Positions 26,601-40,040 of a stretch of 64,000 nt of DNA are shown in pieces. The first letter of the stretch is position 1. The number at the start of each line of letters is the position of its first letter. This DNA is from Onchocerca volvulus. Lineage: Eukaryota; Nematoda; Chromadorea; Rhabditida; Onchocercidae. Location of the stretch: assembly GCA_000499405.2 (NCBI GenBank), contig HG738138.1:10538888-10602887 (forward strand), read 5' to 3'. Made by a program: the position numbers and the translations under genes. Below the pieces are notes generated by a model, which had not been told where the DNA came from, made no database searches, and saw only the letters and a program-made list of their open reading frames with translations.

Positions 26601-28115
26601 TATATATATTTTACTACTGTTTGAATCTTTGCCACTTCAATTTTTAAAATATCCTCATAAAGCGTCATGCACCTACTTTATTAAGAATTTCAGAGAAATA
26701 ATTAAAAGTTAACGAAGAAGAATGTCTATCCGATTATTCCTATTTATGTCCAAATTATTCCAAGAACCCTTCATAAGTTCGATATGTTTTCAAGAATCCT
26801 CATTTTTCCCCCTAATATCTTGTTTAGAATTGATAATACGAAATTCTACCCTCAAGTTGCGTTCCGATTACTAAAATGTATTTCATGCTTAATTACTTCA
26901 TAAAGTGGCTTAAAATTTTCATGAAGCTTATGTAATTGGTATACATTACTATACGTTACGGTTGGATGAATTTATGTGGAAATTCTGCCCACACCTTTTT
27001 TCTTTTTTTTTTTTCACTTTCCATGCTACTTCAGACCTTAGTTTTTCAAAGTTTCAGTGTAAGAAATAAGTGAAATTTGTTTTAAGCATAAAATAAGAAG
27101 TCGAAAGTAGTGCTTTGTTAGGAATTCGAAAGTTTAATTTGACTTACATAGAGATTCGTATGCTATTGAATTTTGTCTTTTTTTTCCTTTCTTCTTTTTT
27201 TTTTTTTCTGATTAAATTTTCGGTCAAACAAAGTCATCTCTTGTGATTTCGATGCTGAAAAGTGGCAAATTTCTTTTGCTATGATAATTTTCTACCCATT
27301 ACAACCAATTTCCACTTCTACTCTTTACTATTTAAATGTTCGAGCATTGAAGTTTATAATTATTGTCCACTTTTTATACAAAATTTATTCATTTTTCTTT
27401 TTTGAGAAATAAATATAGAAATAATTCTTATTTCTATGCGTAAAATAACAAGCAATTGTTGCTATGAGACGCTATATTTTTGTTTTCTTTCGAATTAAAA
27501 AATGTTTACAATTAAAGTGAGTGGGAAATGTTGAAATTGTACTTTCGAAGGAATGGCTCATAAAGATTTGACAGAATTTTTTTTGAATGGAACAAACTGT
27601 GGAGAATTTTACAATGCAGAAGATGAAAATTTTTTCTCTTCTTGTGAAGCCATTTTTTTTTTTTGTTTTGAATCTTGCAAAAGCTATGAAATGTTTATTA
27701 ATTTCATCAATATAAAATTCCAAAAATTGTTTTCAAAAAGATTTTAATTCATAATAAGTTCATCAATTTTAAAGTATTCTATCGGAATCAGTTCAAGCTT
27801 GTGAAAACATTTCATTTTTTTTTAATTGCAAAACCTTTCTAATTATTTGAATGAATTGCACGATTTGACGGATGTTGTTGAATTTCAAAGAAACCGTTGA
27901 CATTACTGAATTTAAAGGAAAATGATGAATTGCGACCAATGACATCAACACTGTACTTCGATATAAACTTTCCCAAATTCAAAAAGCATTGCTATTTTTG
28001 AACAGTTTGATAGTTATGCTTTATCACTGATAGCATAACTGTTAAATTGACAACATTATTCTCTCTGTATATTGATTACAGTATTATCTTTGAAATAATA
28101 TCAACTTTTGTTATA
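23651..28115. other. Intergenic sequence upstream of the amine-receptor gene
   Basis: Mostly AT-rich with poly-T tracts near 24589 and 25717. A less AT-rich block at about 25080-25520 contains the short signal-like frame at 25128 and GA-rich stretches. It could hold promoter or enhancer elements of the receptor gene. A 9-bp inverted repeat (AGTTATGCT and its complement, loop 11) lies at about 28012-28040. No other gene was recognised. Confidence 0.5.
25128..25259 (+). CDS. Candidate micropeptide or signal exon
   Basis: ATG at 25128 opens a 43-residue frame. It begins MIVTLSTTIIIISLICC, continues through FLACAGSENANFF, and reaches a possible donor (ATG/GTATGA) at 25253/25254 in phase 0. Without splicing it stops at 25259. 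The start looks like a signal peptide, and the block is richer in G and C than its surroundings. It could be a first coding exon of an unassembled gene, a secreted micropeptide, or chance. I found no partner exon with a matching acceptor. Confidence 0.2.
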   Translation: MIVTLSTTIIIISLICCEMCFLACAGSENANFFNWSYAVQSMV

Positions 28116-31100
28116 ATGAATTGTACTATAATAGAAAGATTAACGTCATCTTTGACTGTCCATCAAATCATCATCGCCATTATTCTGGTATGGCTATTTA
28201 AATGTTCGAACTACTGGCCTCAATAACAATTTCAGAATTTTTTTTTTCTTTTTCTCCCGATGAATTATAAGGTAAAGGAATTTTGATAATTGGAATTTCA
28301 ACTAAATAATTTTGAGAGAAAAGATTGAGTAGCTTAGTTTTGCATCTTTTGCTTTTATCATGAAAAGAAGCACTCTTTAGATAAAAGACTGACATGTTGT
28401 TAAGGGTATTAGCTTTGTAAGAATTTTATCTTTTACGTTAATCATATTATTCTATCTTCAAACTGATTACTTTCTTTTTAGATTATACTGATATTTTTCG
28501 TGGTGATTGGAAATACGTTTGTCATACTATCCGTAATTATTTATAAGCGTATGAGAACATTTACAAATAAATTATTAACATCACTTGCTACAGCTGGTAA
28601 GTTTGTCCGTATAAAGTAGAAGAATATGAAAAATGAAGAAGCGTTAATTTAGAAAACATTTAAGATGTAGGTTTCTGCTTAAATAACAGACGAAATAATT
28701 TGTAAATTTGATTATATATTATTTTTATTTTTTATTATTTACAATCAAATTTAATTCTGCAAAATTTTTTGCAAAAATGGCCAAAATTTTTCACGATACA
28801 TTGATCAAAATCAGTCAAGTTTTGCCGGTTAAACTTCAATGTGCTGTTATTAAAATCCGGCTAGTGACTCTAATCACTATTAGTCCATGTTTATCTCAGA
28901 AGTACTTTCATGTAGTTCCATGAATTTATCTTGCGTCGATCAATTTAATCTATATCGATCAAGCTCAAACAGACAAACATACAATAATGTTTCAGCTTAA
29001 TTTTCGTGAAACTTCTGAAACAAATTCCGTCCTTTTTTAACATTACCAACTGCTATCAAATTATTCATAATGATATTTCCCGGTGATCTGAAGTGATTGC
29101 AAACATTTTTAGGAAAGTTCCATTAAGCTAGATAAGTTATTAGCTGCAATGAAAATGTTTGCAAAATACCGGATCCAAATTTTAAATTAAAGAAATTTTA
29201 AACTTGAATTCATAGAATCGTCAAATGCAAATGTATAGAATTGCTATATGGCAATTATTACCAAAGTACTTCATCGTTAATATTTCATTTTAAAATTAAT
29301 GAAATTGAAGAATAGTTGAAAATTTCCAGATTTCTTAGTTGGTCTATTTGTGATGCCATTATCACTACTGGATTTATTATTAGATCATGCCTGGCCATTC
29401 GATATGTTATTGTGTCAAATATGGTCAACAAGTGATGTCCTCTTCTGCACAGCTTCCATACTTAATCTTTGTGTCATATCAATTGATCGTTATTTAGCCA
29501 TCTCTGATCCATTAAAATATTCCAGAACAAGGTTATTTACACTTCTGGTATTTTAGTAATTAATAAAACATTATTCGAAAAAAATTTTCTTTTACTTACT
29601 AATTTGAACTTTGAACTTTAATTTCAAACTGAATTGACTATGACAAAATTTTTGTTGACTGCATAAAAGCAAAATTAGCAATAATTGGCTTCATCAATGA
29701 TAAGCATTTTGATTGCAAACATTCCAGATGGTGTATATGCGACATCAAATTGTTTATGAAAGTGTTAAAAGATAGATAAGAGTTTGGCTCAGCTGCAATG
29801 GACTGGATAATTTCTAGCCTAAGTGAAAATAAACTTGCATGAAGCTTATCACCATGAAATTGCTATCATTGCTGAAATTGTTATTAATTGTTAACATTAG
29901 ACTAAGGATCATTTCTAGAAAGGAAAAAAGGGATTAAAATGTTTTTAAATCTTAAAAATTAACTAAATAGCAAGAAGTAAAACATGAATACAATCAAGTT
30001 ATTGGAGAAAAAATTTTCACAAAGCCCAAATCTTGAGATTTGCAAAGCATTTCTTTCCTGACATTTTAAGAAATTTTTGAGTTATTTTTCTCTTCCTTAC
30101 AACTAACTATATTCAATGCAAGACATTTAGTGCAAAATGATCTTTTAGAGAAATGAAAGTGTTTACTTTGTTAACTACTGCGAAATGTTAATGATAAACT
30201 TCATGTGATATGATAATTTTTACAGAAATCGCAAAACAGCTGCTTTATTATTGGGCTCAGTTTGGCTAATTTCACTGATGGTCTGTTCAACGCCATGGGT
30301 ATTTCATTTTGATGATTATTACACAACCACTGATGTGAACATCTCTGAAGCCACGTCATGTTTGAATACAATTGTTTGCGGTTATCCCAGCGGTATTATG
30401 TATCGAATATACAGCTCGATGGCGAGCTTCTTCATTCCACTTTTGGTATATATGCACAACTAATTTAAGCCTACTTATTTCTAAGTAGTAACGAAATTTC
30501 TGAATTGAAATTCGATTTATTTCAAAAAGGCAGATTATTTTCTTTTTTTTTCTCTCCATTTCTCGAAGAATTAGAAATTGATGAACTTTTATCAGGAAAT
30601 TTGATATTTTAAAGCGAAATAATTCCTTAAAAATTATATTTTAGCTGATGTGTTCGGTGTACTGGAAAATATTCCGAATTGTATCGACACGTGAAAAACT
30701 TTTGTGGAAGAGCATCAATATGAAATCATTTGATAAATGCAATACAACTATTCAAACTTGTGGCAGCCAAATTAGAGACAGGTCAAAGATTAAAGTTTTT
30801 TCATGGATTCAAATTGAAATATATTTTCTTTTTATTTTTTCTCTCTTTAATTCTAATGGTTATCGATGATAAATGCAATAAGCTCAAGTATTAATAAGAA
30901 ACTATTACATGCTGAGTACAACTATTTTAATCAATTAATCTTCAAGAATTCTTCTTGGATAGTTCTAAAAGTGATTCTATGCAAATTTAGTTAATTGAAA
31001 TTAAAAATTTAGCTAACAGAATATTTTCCTGGTTTCTGCGATAAATTTGAAATATATGCATAGCTGCAATAAAAGAGTAAAGATCGAAATTAATGGCAGT

Positions 31101-33235
31101 TCAAAGATACTAGTCCGTATTATTCAAATTACGGCAAATATTCAACAGTAGATAACGATTAGGTGTTCTGTTATTGCTAGACAGCAAATAATTTCCAAAT
31201 GAGTATGACAAATGAAAGTAATTATGATGAATAAAACTTAATAATATTTCATTTCTAAAAGTTATGAGAACAAAATAGAAAAACAAAATTTATTAATATG
31301 TTTATGATAGTCTGAAAATCTATATAGTCTAAAAGATTATTTCATTCCTAGTTTACATTTTTCACATCTTAATCTCATTATATTTATGAATTAAATTAAA
31401 ATATGAAAGTCTAAACTAAAATAGAAATAATCTTATAAAATGTGGATTTTATAACTATTATAAATAACAATGATCCTTTCATGAAAATATTTGCCAAACA
31501 ATGCTATGATATCTAACTTCAATAGATTCTGATTCCTTTCCGGGAATTTGGTATCATTCATTTTGCAGGAATAGCAGTTATTCTCCTAATGGAATGCTTT
31601 ATTCGGAAGAAGAATCAATGTCCGAAAAGCGTGCAACGCACGATTACAGTGTAATCAGTGTTGGTGTATGTAAATCTGTATTGAATCGAACTCATAATTT
31701 TTAAATTATGAATTTTTAAATTGAATTTATCTTTTTTTATCTTTATTTCGGACATTTTCACTATTTAGAAAAATGAGATACTATGAGACATTTCACTTTT
31801 TCACGATTCTAATTATTAAATATCTTTTTAAGTATTCTTGCTAATTTTATCAGTCAAGGGTTAAAAAATATCATTGAAAAAAAGTTGAATATTCCAAGCG
31901 TTGGATGACGTCAGTTCAAAAATTCAATTTAGTTATCATTAGATCCTAATGCATTTCAGATGTCTTGCATTGAATTTTTCCAATTAAGATCGGTTGCTTT
32001 TTAATCGATTAAATTAATTACTGAAAGAGCAAAGAATTAAGCACTCTGATAAAGAGTGATGAAGTTTGATGCATATCCATGTTACCAATTGAATTCTTTA
32101 GCAATGATTTTTTATGAAAAAAATTTTAAATTACAGTTCAAAATTCATTTCCATTTACATACAGTATTGGATAAATACCGGTTGGAAAACCAAATCAATC
32201 AACCATAAGAAATGATCGCTGCAAACTTGTCTAGCAATGATTGATTGCAAGAATAAGCCAAACTTGTTCAATATATCTGAAAAATTCTTGCGTTTCAGTC
32301 ACCAACACATCGAATGGATACTGATGATGGAAAATTGGCCAGAATAGCTCAAAATTGTCACCTCAAGTTACAGCCTCGTTATTTATTAGCCAAAGCGCAT
32401 GATCGTTATCAGACTTCTGGCCCTGGAAAATTTACTACCAATTCTAGGGTAAAAATGATTTATATGAAAGAACGAAAAGCTTTGAAAACGATTGCAATCC
32501 TTTTTTTTGGTATTTTTTCACATTTATATTTAATATGGTATCTAATATAAAAATGAATAATAACATGAAAAAAAAAGTGAAAAAGCAAAAAAATTACGAA
32601 ATCGAATAAATTTGGGGAACATTGGAAATAAAAAGTTATCCGATATATCAGATTTCTAACTTTTTGCTACTTATCAAAACCTTTGCTTTTTTATCACTCT
32701 GAAAATCGCTCGACTTGATTACAGATAATCATCCTATTAAATTCGGAAATTTCCAGCATTTTCAATTTGTTGGCTTCCATTCTTTGTAATTTACTTGATC
32801 GAAGTGTTAGCAAGCAGCTCTAATACGATTATGTATACAACAAAAGAAATATTCCTATGGCTAGGCTACTCAAATTCCGTTAGTTTTTATTTAAAAAAAA
32901 AAAAAAAAAAAAAGAAAAGAAATGAGGATTTTGAGCTTTTTATTTGATATCAATTAAAACAATCGCTTAGTTGCATTTTTGATCCTGATTTTCTTGATAT
33001 AATTAGCGCATTAATTATTTCATACTGTTTATTTTAATTTTCAAATGAAAATTTCAACATATGTTTATTTTAATTTTCAAATGAAAATTTCAACATGTAG
33101 ATATTAAACCCAGTAATCTATACGATGTATAATCATGATTTCCGACGCTGTTTTCGTGATCTCTTGACACTGGGATTTATGAGGAAACGACGAACAATGA
33201 GTATCCGTAAACTTCATCAGCAAAGCAATTGCTGA
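28116..33235 (+). CDS. Biogenic-amine-type G-protein-coupled receptor
   Basis: Rhodopsin-class receptor, probably for dopamine, octopamine or a related amine. Exons: 28116-28187, 28482-28596, 29330-29531, 30226-30445, 30645-30781, 31569-31665, 32299-32509, 32757-32878, 33101-33235. The phases agree, giving 436 residues. An N-glycosylation site (NCT) follows the first Met. TM1 contains VVIGNTFVIL. TM3 has Asp98, the amine counter-ion, in SDVLFCTASILNLC, and Asp-Arg-Tyr at 115-117. TM5 has SSMASFFIPL, with serines as in catecholamine receptors. The third intracellular loop is long (about 110 residues). TM6 has CWLPFF at 356-361 and TM7 has WLGYSNSILNPVIY ending at 399. The short tail ends in Cys. 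Subtype is not assigned: TM3 and TM7 suit D2-like, alpha2-like octopamine and 5-HT1-like receptors alike. Confidence 0.9.
33026..33096 (+). repeat. 36-bp tandem duplication before the last receptor exon
   Basis: Two copies of a 35-bp string beginning TGTTTATTTTAATTTTCAAA, offset by 36 bp, lie in the last intron of the receptor gene. The second copy ends four bases before the acceptor at 33100. It looks like a recent local duplication that rebuilt the upstream part of this 3' splice site. Confidence 0.9.
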
Positions 33236-33578
33236 AAATATTTGACGGATTTGCTGTAATTAAATTTGCTCAAATAATATTTTAATCAATATTGTTTTTT
33301 TATTCTTCATTTCTTCTAACTTTTTATTAATGCCAGCTATTTCATACATGTAATGAGAAGTTAGAGCAAGAATGCGATTGAAAATTTGAAGATGATATAA
33401 AATAAAATAATTAATGAATCATACCAGTACTGATATCAATCGCAAGCTAACAATTTAATCATTTCCATTGAAAAGCTAATCGATGAAGATACATTGCGAA
33501 TTGTATGTCTTTTCATTTTTTTATTTTTTGAAAATTGTTTATCAACAAAATTTATTTTGTAAAGTAACATTATTCTTA

Positions 33579-33639
<61 letters not shown>

Positions 33640-34324
33640 ATTATTACGGTTTATCATTATGTCTCAGTTTTTATTCGATCATTATAAACTATACCTCCTT
33701 CATATGTGTCTTCTTTATTTGTTTATATTATATATATGTGAATAGGAAAAATCGGGGACTTTCAGCAGTTAAAACTTTTTTCTTCTACAAATTGAATCAT
33801 AAAATATTTGCATCAAATTTGTTCTGCTTCGTTATCTTTCTGTTCAGGTCTGGGCAAATATTATATTCTGCAGGCTTGACAATAAAAATGATGCTGTCCA
33901 ATTTTCAAAAGAAATTACTTCATCCAAAATTTAGAGAAAATCTGCGATTCTCAAATTTAACTTGATGAATAGCAAAATATAATTTGTTTTGAAATAGAGA
34001 TTTCATAATAGAGTAATTCTGATGAATAGTACATATCATTTGTTCCATTAAAAAAAAAATTTCATTCTAAAGAAGACAAGAAAAGAAATTTCCATCTTCT
34101 TACCTTATTTTTTTTTTAAATAATGAATGCATAATTTTCATTTTTACCGAAAAATGTTCCAAAAAGGAAAATCTCATTGAGTTTCATCAAAACGATGAAA
34201 AATCAAAGAAAAAAAAAAGACGAGAAGTATTTCACTAATTGACAGTGAAAAGTTTTGTTTACACACAGAGGTTATCATTATTTCCCATTATAAATATTGA
34301 TTTGTTTTGACAGTAGGAAATCAC
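33236..34324. other. Convergent intergenic region between receptor and golgin genes
   Basis: Contains the 3' ends of two converging genes: the receptor on + ends at 33235 and the golgin on - ends at 34325. An ATT microsatellite at about 33584-33646 creates a long but meaningless plus-strand open frame. AT-rich sequence with possible polyadenylation signals on both strands; no other gene seen. Confidence 0.6.
33584..33646 (+). repeat. ATT microsatellite
   Basis: About 20 units of ATT with a small interruption (TTAATTATT) near the end, just 3' of the receptor gene. Likely length-polymorphic. Confidence 0.9.
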
Positions 34325-37300
34325 TTAGGAAATCTGAATTTTGCTCTTCAGATTTGCCCATACTTGACGTTGTTCTTCATCTGATAGATGAAGAATACTT
34401 GACATGTTTCGTACTAACTGCATGCGTTCTTCATCGGAACTGAAATGCAAATCTGCAAGTCTGCAAGTTATCTTAAATGTAAATTCAATTCTGTGTAAGC
34501 ACCTATTGGAATAAAAATTTGTATTTTCAAAATCTGCCTATATATGAAGGCGAATAATAAACTAATGAGAATGTTATCTTAGCATGCTTAGACAAAAACC
34601 GATCGAATATTTACTGATATCTTAGAAATCGACGCTTATCATCATTTGAAATGTACTAGGATTCAGAATCTACCAGTACCTAAATTTAAAATATTGATCG
34701 ACCCCAATGCCTGCTGAATTAAATATTATATGTGGCAAACAGCATAATGATAACAATTTTGTTTATACTTCACCATTATCAATGATTTTACCTAGTAAGA
34801 TACTGTAGAAGGAGACGTTTTATATAGGTGAACGAAGGAAAATCAAATTTTGTTTGTGATTCTGATGAATCGGCACAAGAAATACGATCAGTTTCTGCTA
34901 TTGATTCCTTCAATTTACTGATCTGAACTTGCTGAGCTCGTATCGCGCGATCTCGATCAGTTATCATTCCTTCCAATTCGAACACTTTCGTTTGCCACTA
35001 AATTTTCGCAACTTTTTATCAGGATTGACAAGTTTCTAAGATGGCGTTGATAGAAATTTGTGATATAATCACTGTGAAAATTAAGAAATTCATTGCCGAT
35101 GAGCGTATTATTTCCTTTCTTTTCGCCCCTCTCATCAAAAAAAAGGAAAAAAGCATCAATGTGTTTAAAATTTCTCTCACTCGTTGAACGATTTCTGAGA
35201 TACTTTCGCCATTTAAAATCATTTTTTGCAATTCAAGTTCCCTGGTAACATCGTCGAGATCCATTGAAAGACGTTCTCGTTCGATAGACCATTCTCGTTT
35301 CTCGAATTCGATCTGCATAAATTATTTCAATTAATCAGTAGAAAGGATGTCTGGAACAGCAACCCATAAAACTAAACGCAAATTGAACAATTCTCAATAA
35401 AAATTGTCTTTTGAAGATTTTGATGACCTGAATAGTTGGCGGAGGCAATGAAAGTAATGAATTACTTGATAAATTAAACAATTTAGATATTATCATCTAT
35501 TTAAAACAGATATTTGACTATTGAAAACAAAAAAGTTGTTATTTGAAATGCTTTAAGAGTTATTTCCATGTTTATAATTTACATAACTTATTGCTGAATG
35601 TATATAGTATTGATCAAATATAATCATTTATCTCATTAATATCTTACGTACCTGCCGTGAAAGTGAAGCGTTCCTAATAAGCAAACCATCTCGTTCATTA
35701 ATAATTTCATGCAATTTTACCTGATTTTGATCAGATTCATCTCTGTAATTTATTACCATAAAGAGAAAGATATTCAAGGTTACGGTAGTATTGCGGAAAA
35801 AAAGTACAGTTTGACATTATAATGAATGCAACTATATTCAAATATCATTTTGATGAAGATGGAGAAGAAAATAACTTGATAGGATTTATTAGTCGATAAT
35901 ACCACATGACTAGAAATGACAGCGTTTAATTCAACAGGAATTGACTATAGTAATGCAAATAGAAAAAAAAAAAATAATAAGAATAATAAGTGCTAAATCC
36001 TTTCTTCTTGATCTTATCATAAATCATTTAATTATCGAATTACTGAATTCTTCTGCTCAACCCTATATTGATTTTAATTCCTTTGAATTCGTAAAACTTT
36101 GATGAATCGTATGAGCAAAATACTGAGAAGTTCTAAATTTACAATATTTATTATTTAATAGTAAAATAATTTTACCCCATTGCTTTTATCTTGTCCAAAA
36201 TTGGATTATTCAAATAAAATTGAACGAAGAATGAAAATGAACAAACCCAGCAGATTCAATCATCGACTGTAATCGCCCACAGTTGTATTCCAAAGCTCTA
36301 ATCTTATCACATAACTTTCCAATTTCTAAATCTTTCCCATTAAGTTCATTTCGAACAACTCGCAGTTGTTCGTCTTTCTCTTCAATTATACCATATAATT
36401 CGCTTAACCGACGTTTTACAGCTGTATACTTCTAAAAAATGTATTATTTCAATTTACTTGACAATAATAACTTCCCGCAAGAACTAAACTTGCTAATTTA
36501 CAACTCCAATCGATTGACCAAAATTATGAAAATATAAGTACCCAAGTTTTGGTATCCATATTTAGTAAATGAACTGCTTTCATATGCTGATCGCAGTAAG
36601 ATTTTACTAAATTCATGTGTGAGATTTTTAAAATCAAGAAAATTACCTTATATCTATCGCTGACCCGCGAAGTACTTTGATCACTTTTTATCCCTTGTGA
36701 TTGCTCAAGTCTAAATACGAGTAATCAAAGTGATTAATCGAAAATTTAATTTGCAGATATGACTACTAATTAAAGAACTTGTAGATTCATGCAGATATTA
36801 TTTATCACCGAATATTGAACAAAGTTTTCTTACATAAAAGAGCTTTGAAATGATAAATATAAATCATAAAGAATACTTTGCATATTTTGCACTGATTTCC
36901 ATTCCATTACCGATATTAAGTGTCGGATAGAAGGACGACGTTGATGCAGATGTTACTGATATCGGCGAAGATGTCGACAATTGCGCTGCTAAATAAATAT
37001 TCGTTCATTTTATTTTTACGTAAACCAAGATATCATACAAATTAGTGACTCCTTGGACATTTCTTGTTGCAAGAAGTTAAATCCGTTTGCGTTTCTGAAG
37101 TACAGAGTATTGTCGGTTTTACTAACATACAATGATCACATGTGATTACAAGCTACATCAGACTTTACTTTCCGTCTACTTGTCGTCTTTTCCTTTGCGA
37201 AAAACAATTTCATGCGTCTAATTACCGTAATTTTATTATACACGTACGATCTACTTGAACGTGGTATGCGCAGTGTCTATTCTGGCTTAATCAAGTGTTT

Positions 37301-37896
37301 GATAAAACAGGTTGTAATAAAAAAAAAGAGAAAAGAAATAAATTTCAAAACATTTATGAACGAATAAATAAACAGTTTTTCTAAGAATTTAAAAATCGTT
37401 GAATGGAAATAATTTAAATTGATGAGTTTTTGCTGAGAAAAAAAAGGTACCGCTAGTTGAATCATCAATCAAATCAGAATCATCAATACTAAGGCTTTCA
37501 CTTGACTGATCGTAATTTGATTGCGGAACCTGTAAAACGAATATTTTGATAGAAAGTTTTATATTTATTTCGAAACTATAGTCTAATAAAATCATTGGGT
37601 TCAATTAGTTTTCTTTATTTTTACTTTATTATTAGTTTGTAAATTAATTCTAGAAAGTGATTTTCATAAAATTTTAAAATTTTTTAAAAAAGCAAGCTAA
37701 CCGATAAGGCTTGATTTAAATTCTGATCAGAATCATCCGAAGATTTTTTATTAACTTCCAAATATTTGTCTGAATAAGGATTAGATAGTTTTATCGGTTT
37801 AAAATATGATTTGTTCTCAACATTAGTACCAAATGGCAGTGATAAGATGAATCGGTCATCATTTCTTCTCTTATCATGATTTTCTTGATTGTACAT
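34325..37896 (-). CDS. Short GRIP-domain golgin (trans-Golgi coiled-coil protein)
   Basis: GRIP domains bind Arl1-GTP and place coiled-coil tethers on the trans-Golgi. Exons, in transcript order: 37896-37702, 37529-37451, 36988-36877, 36710-36647, 36431-36247, 35742-35652, 35312-35181, 34997-34792, 34439-34325. All phases agree; 392 residues. The first about 130 residues are acidic and Ser-rich (ESLSIDDSDLIDD). Residues about 145-330 form heptad-rich, charged coiled coil (EEKDEQLRVVRNEL; ERERLSMDLDDVTRELELQ). The C-terminus is a GRIP domain at about 338-386, reading FTYIKRLLLQYLTSSDEE then SSILHLSDEEQRQV. It resembles GCC88 (C. elegans gcc-1 type) more than golgin-97, but it is much shorter than most golgins and could lack 5' exons. 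An acceptor-like AAATTCAG lies 4 bases before the ATG, fitting trans-splicing. Confidence 0.82.
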
Positions 37897-38242
37897 TGCA
37901 CTGAATTTATGGTCACTGCAGATGGATTGTCTTAAAAGTCATTCATGAAATTGATTTCTTACTTATTCTATAAGTATTGGCACATTTATCATGAAAATAG
38001 ATCGAATCAGATTTATTCATAAAGTTCATTCTCAGATTTCTTCGAAATTTCTACATAAATCAGAAAAAAAAAAAAAAAGTAGATGAGAAGTTAACACTAT
38101 TGAACAAAATTCTAGCAAAAAACTAGGCTTATCTTCTAGAGTAATGGAAGAGGTTATTATTACGCCATGTAACCTAATATGAAATATGTTTCAATTGTCA
38201 TTTCAGTCTGATATTGTAAACTGCATATTCGAGTATACTAAA

Positions 38243-38284
38243 AAGTATTCTTTACAGTTTTCTGAGAAACTGTAAAGAATACTT
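38243..38284. repeat. Perfect 18-bp inverted repeat with 6-base loop
   Basis: The left arm AAGTATTCTTTACAGTTT and its exact complement are separated by TCTGAG. The pairing does not extend clearly beyond the arms. It could be a cruciform, a transcript hairpin or the remnant of a small inverted-repeat element. It is shorter than a usual miRNA precursor. Confidence 0.85.
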
Positions 38285-40004
38285 CATTTTTTTTAAATAA
38301 TACACATAATGTCAAGCAGTGCAATTAGTAAATAATCGTTGCTATCAAGATGAAATTTGCGAAAATCAGGTGAACAATTTCTGCATAATAAATCAACTTG
38401 ATATGGGTGAATCACAGTTGACTAAAGGAATTAATGCATCGAATCGAAAAATGAAGTGGTTGCAAAAAAAGAAGTGAATTAGGTTAAAAATTTCAAAATT
38501 TACAGTATTTATACATTGTCATCTCTCTCCTAACGTTTCCTGTGATTGACAAAATATGTCAAATGAGTTCTATTGACATTGAAACAGTAAACATAGAAGA
38601 AGTACTGCAATTCAGCAAATATTTCTTGTCATTTTAATTTTAACTTGCAACTTGTGCTGTGGTCTTTTGCAGCACTTAAAAATACAGTCTTACACTGTTT
38701 GTTTAATATAAAATAATCAAATTTTCCATTTCATCTAGAAATAACTTTGCAAACATTTTATAACTTTACCTTAGATGGAGCTAAGAAGGATGAAATGAAA
38801 ATTATTCGTTTCCATTTTTTCATCACTTTCGGCTTGTTCTATACATTTGTTTCAAATCACTGATTGCTATTATTCTAATAAATATAAAAATTGATCCGAT
38901 TTTTCAGAGATAAAAGCAATGGAAAGATTCGATTAAATTTCCATAAAAATAATACTAAAATCTGATATGAATCCGAATTATTATGATGAAGGATATAAAT
39001 TTTTAAATTCTTCATTTTTCCCTACATATATCATTAATTTTATGTCTTTTTAAATTTTCTATAAATTTTGCTAAATTTTAATGAGCACCACAATATTTGT
39101 ATATAAATATCAAATTATAATGAGGGAATTTGAGTATTAATAATGAATTATATATACTGTTACGGCGGATTTTATGCTTCATTTAATTATCAAATTAATG
39201 AATAATGTAAAATTTAAGTACATACATGTAACAACTTCAAAAGGTAAAAACTGATATGATGAATTAATTAAATTAAAATAAAATGAAATAAATGCGAGGA
39301 AGGCTTTTTGAGACTAGAAACTTGTATAACAATAGGTTCGAATGTTTGGCATCATCATTATTGTCATTGTGTGAAGAATTGATCGATGGATTTTTTTCCC
39401 GGAAAAGTTAGAAGTGCCTATTACGCCATATAATGAGTCACTGTTTAAAGATGTTACTTTTCCGCAGTTCGAAAACGAAAATTTGTCGATGTTATTGCAA
39501 ATAAGTTTAATTTTAGTAACAACAATTTGTCAGATAGTTTATTGAGAAAGTCAAACTTCTTTCTCTTTTTTCTTTCTTGTACCATTCATATTATCCGAGG
39601 TGGAATTATTTACCGAAAACAAAATCAATTCTGATAGGTAAAAAGGAAAAAAATTTACAAAAACCGAAATAACTTTCGAAAAAAAATCAAGCTATGATCA
39701 CTTAATGATTTAATTTTTCTTAGTATTTTGAAATTCACGAATTTTTTCATTCGTCAATAATTTCGAAAAAATGAATGAAATGAAGAAATGGCGAGAAATT
39801 ATACAAAATTTAAACATTTTTTGATAATAATTGATAACAAACTTTAATACCTTTGGATCATAAAATGATAGCTCTGTTACATATATTTCCAAGTATTTTT
39901 AATGGGAATGTTTGAAGTAGCGTATTCCACAATTAAAGTTTGTTTTTCCTTACAACTTTTTTTATTTTCAGAATTTCTTCTAAAAAATAAAAGAACACGT
40001 AATT

Positions 40005-40040
40005 TAAATTTTAGATTTGACTAAAATTTTAGATTTGACT
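40005..40040. repeat. 18-bp tandem duplication
   Basis: Two adjacent copies of AAATTTTAGATTTGACT, offset 18 bases, with one base differing at the left edge. Local duplication in intergenic DNA. Confidence 0.8.

Noticed and set aside
33483..33965. 160-codon plus-strand frame
   Set aside because: Its length comes from an ATT microsatellite read as poly-isoleucine; the rest has no recognisable domain.
39325..39345. GGTTCGAAT, like a tRNA B-box
   Set aside because: No A-box or paired acceptor stem upstream.
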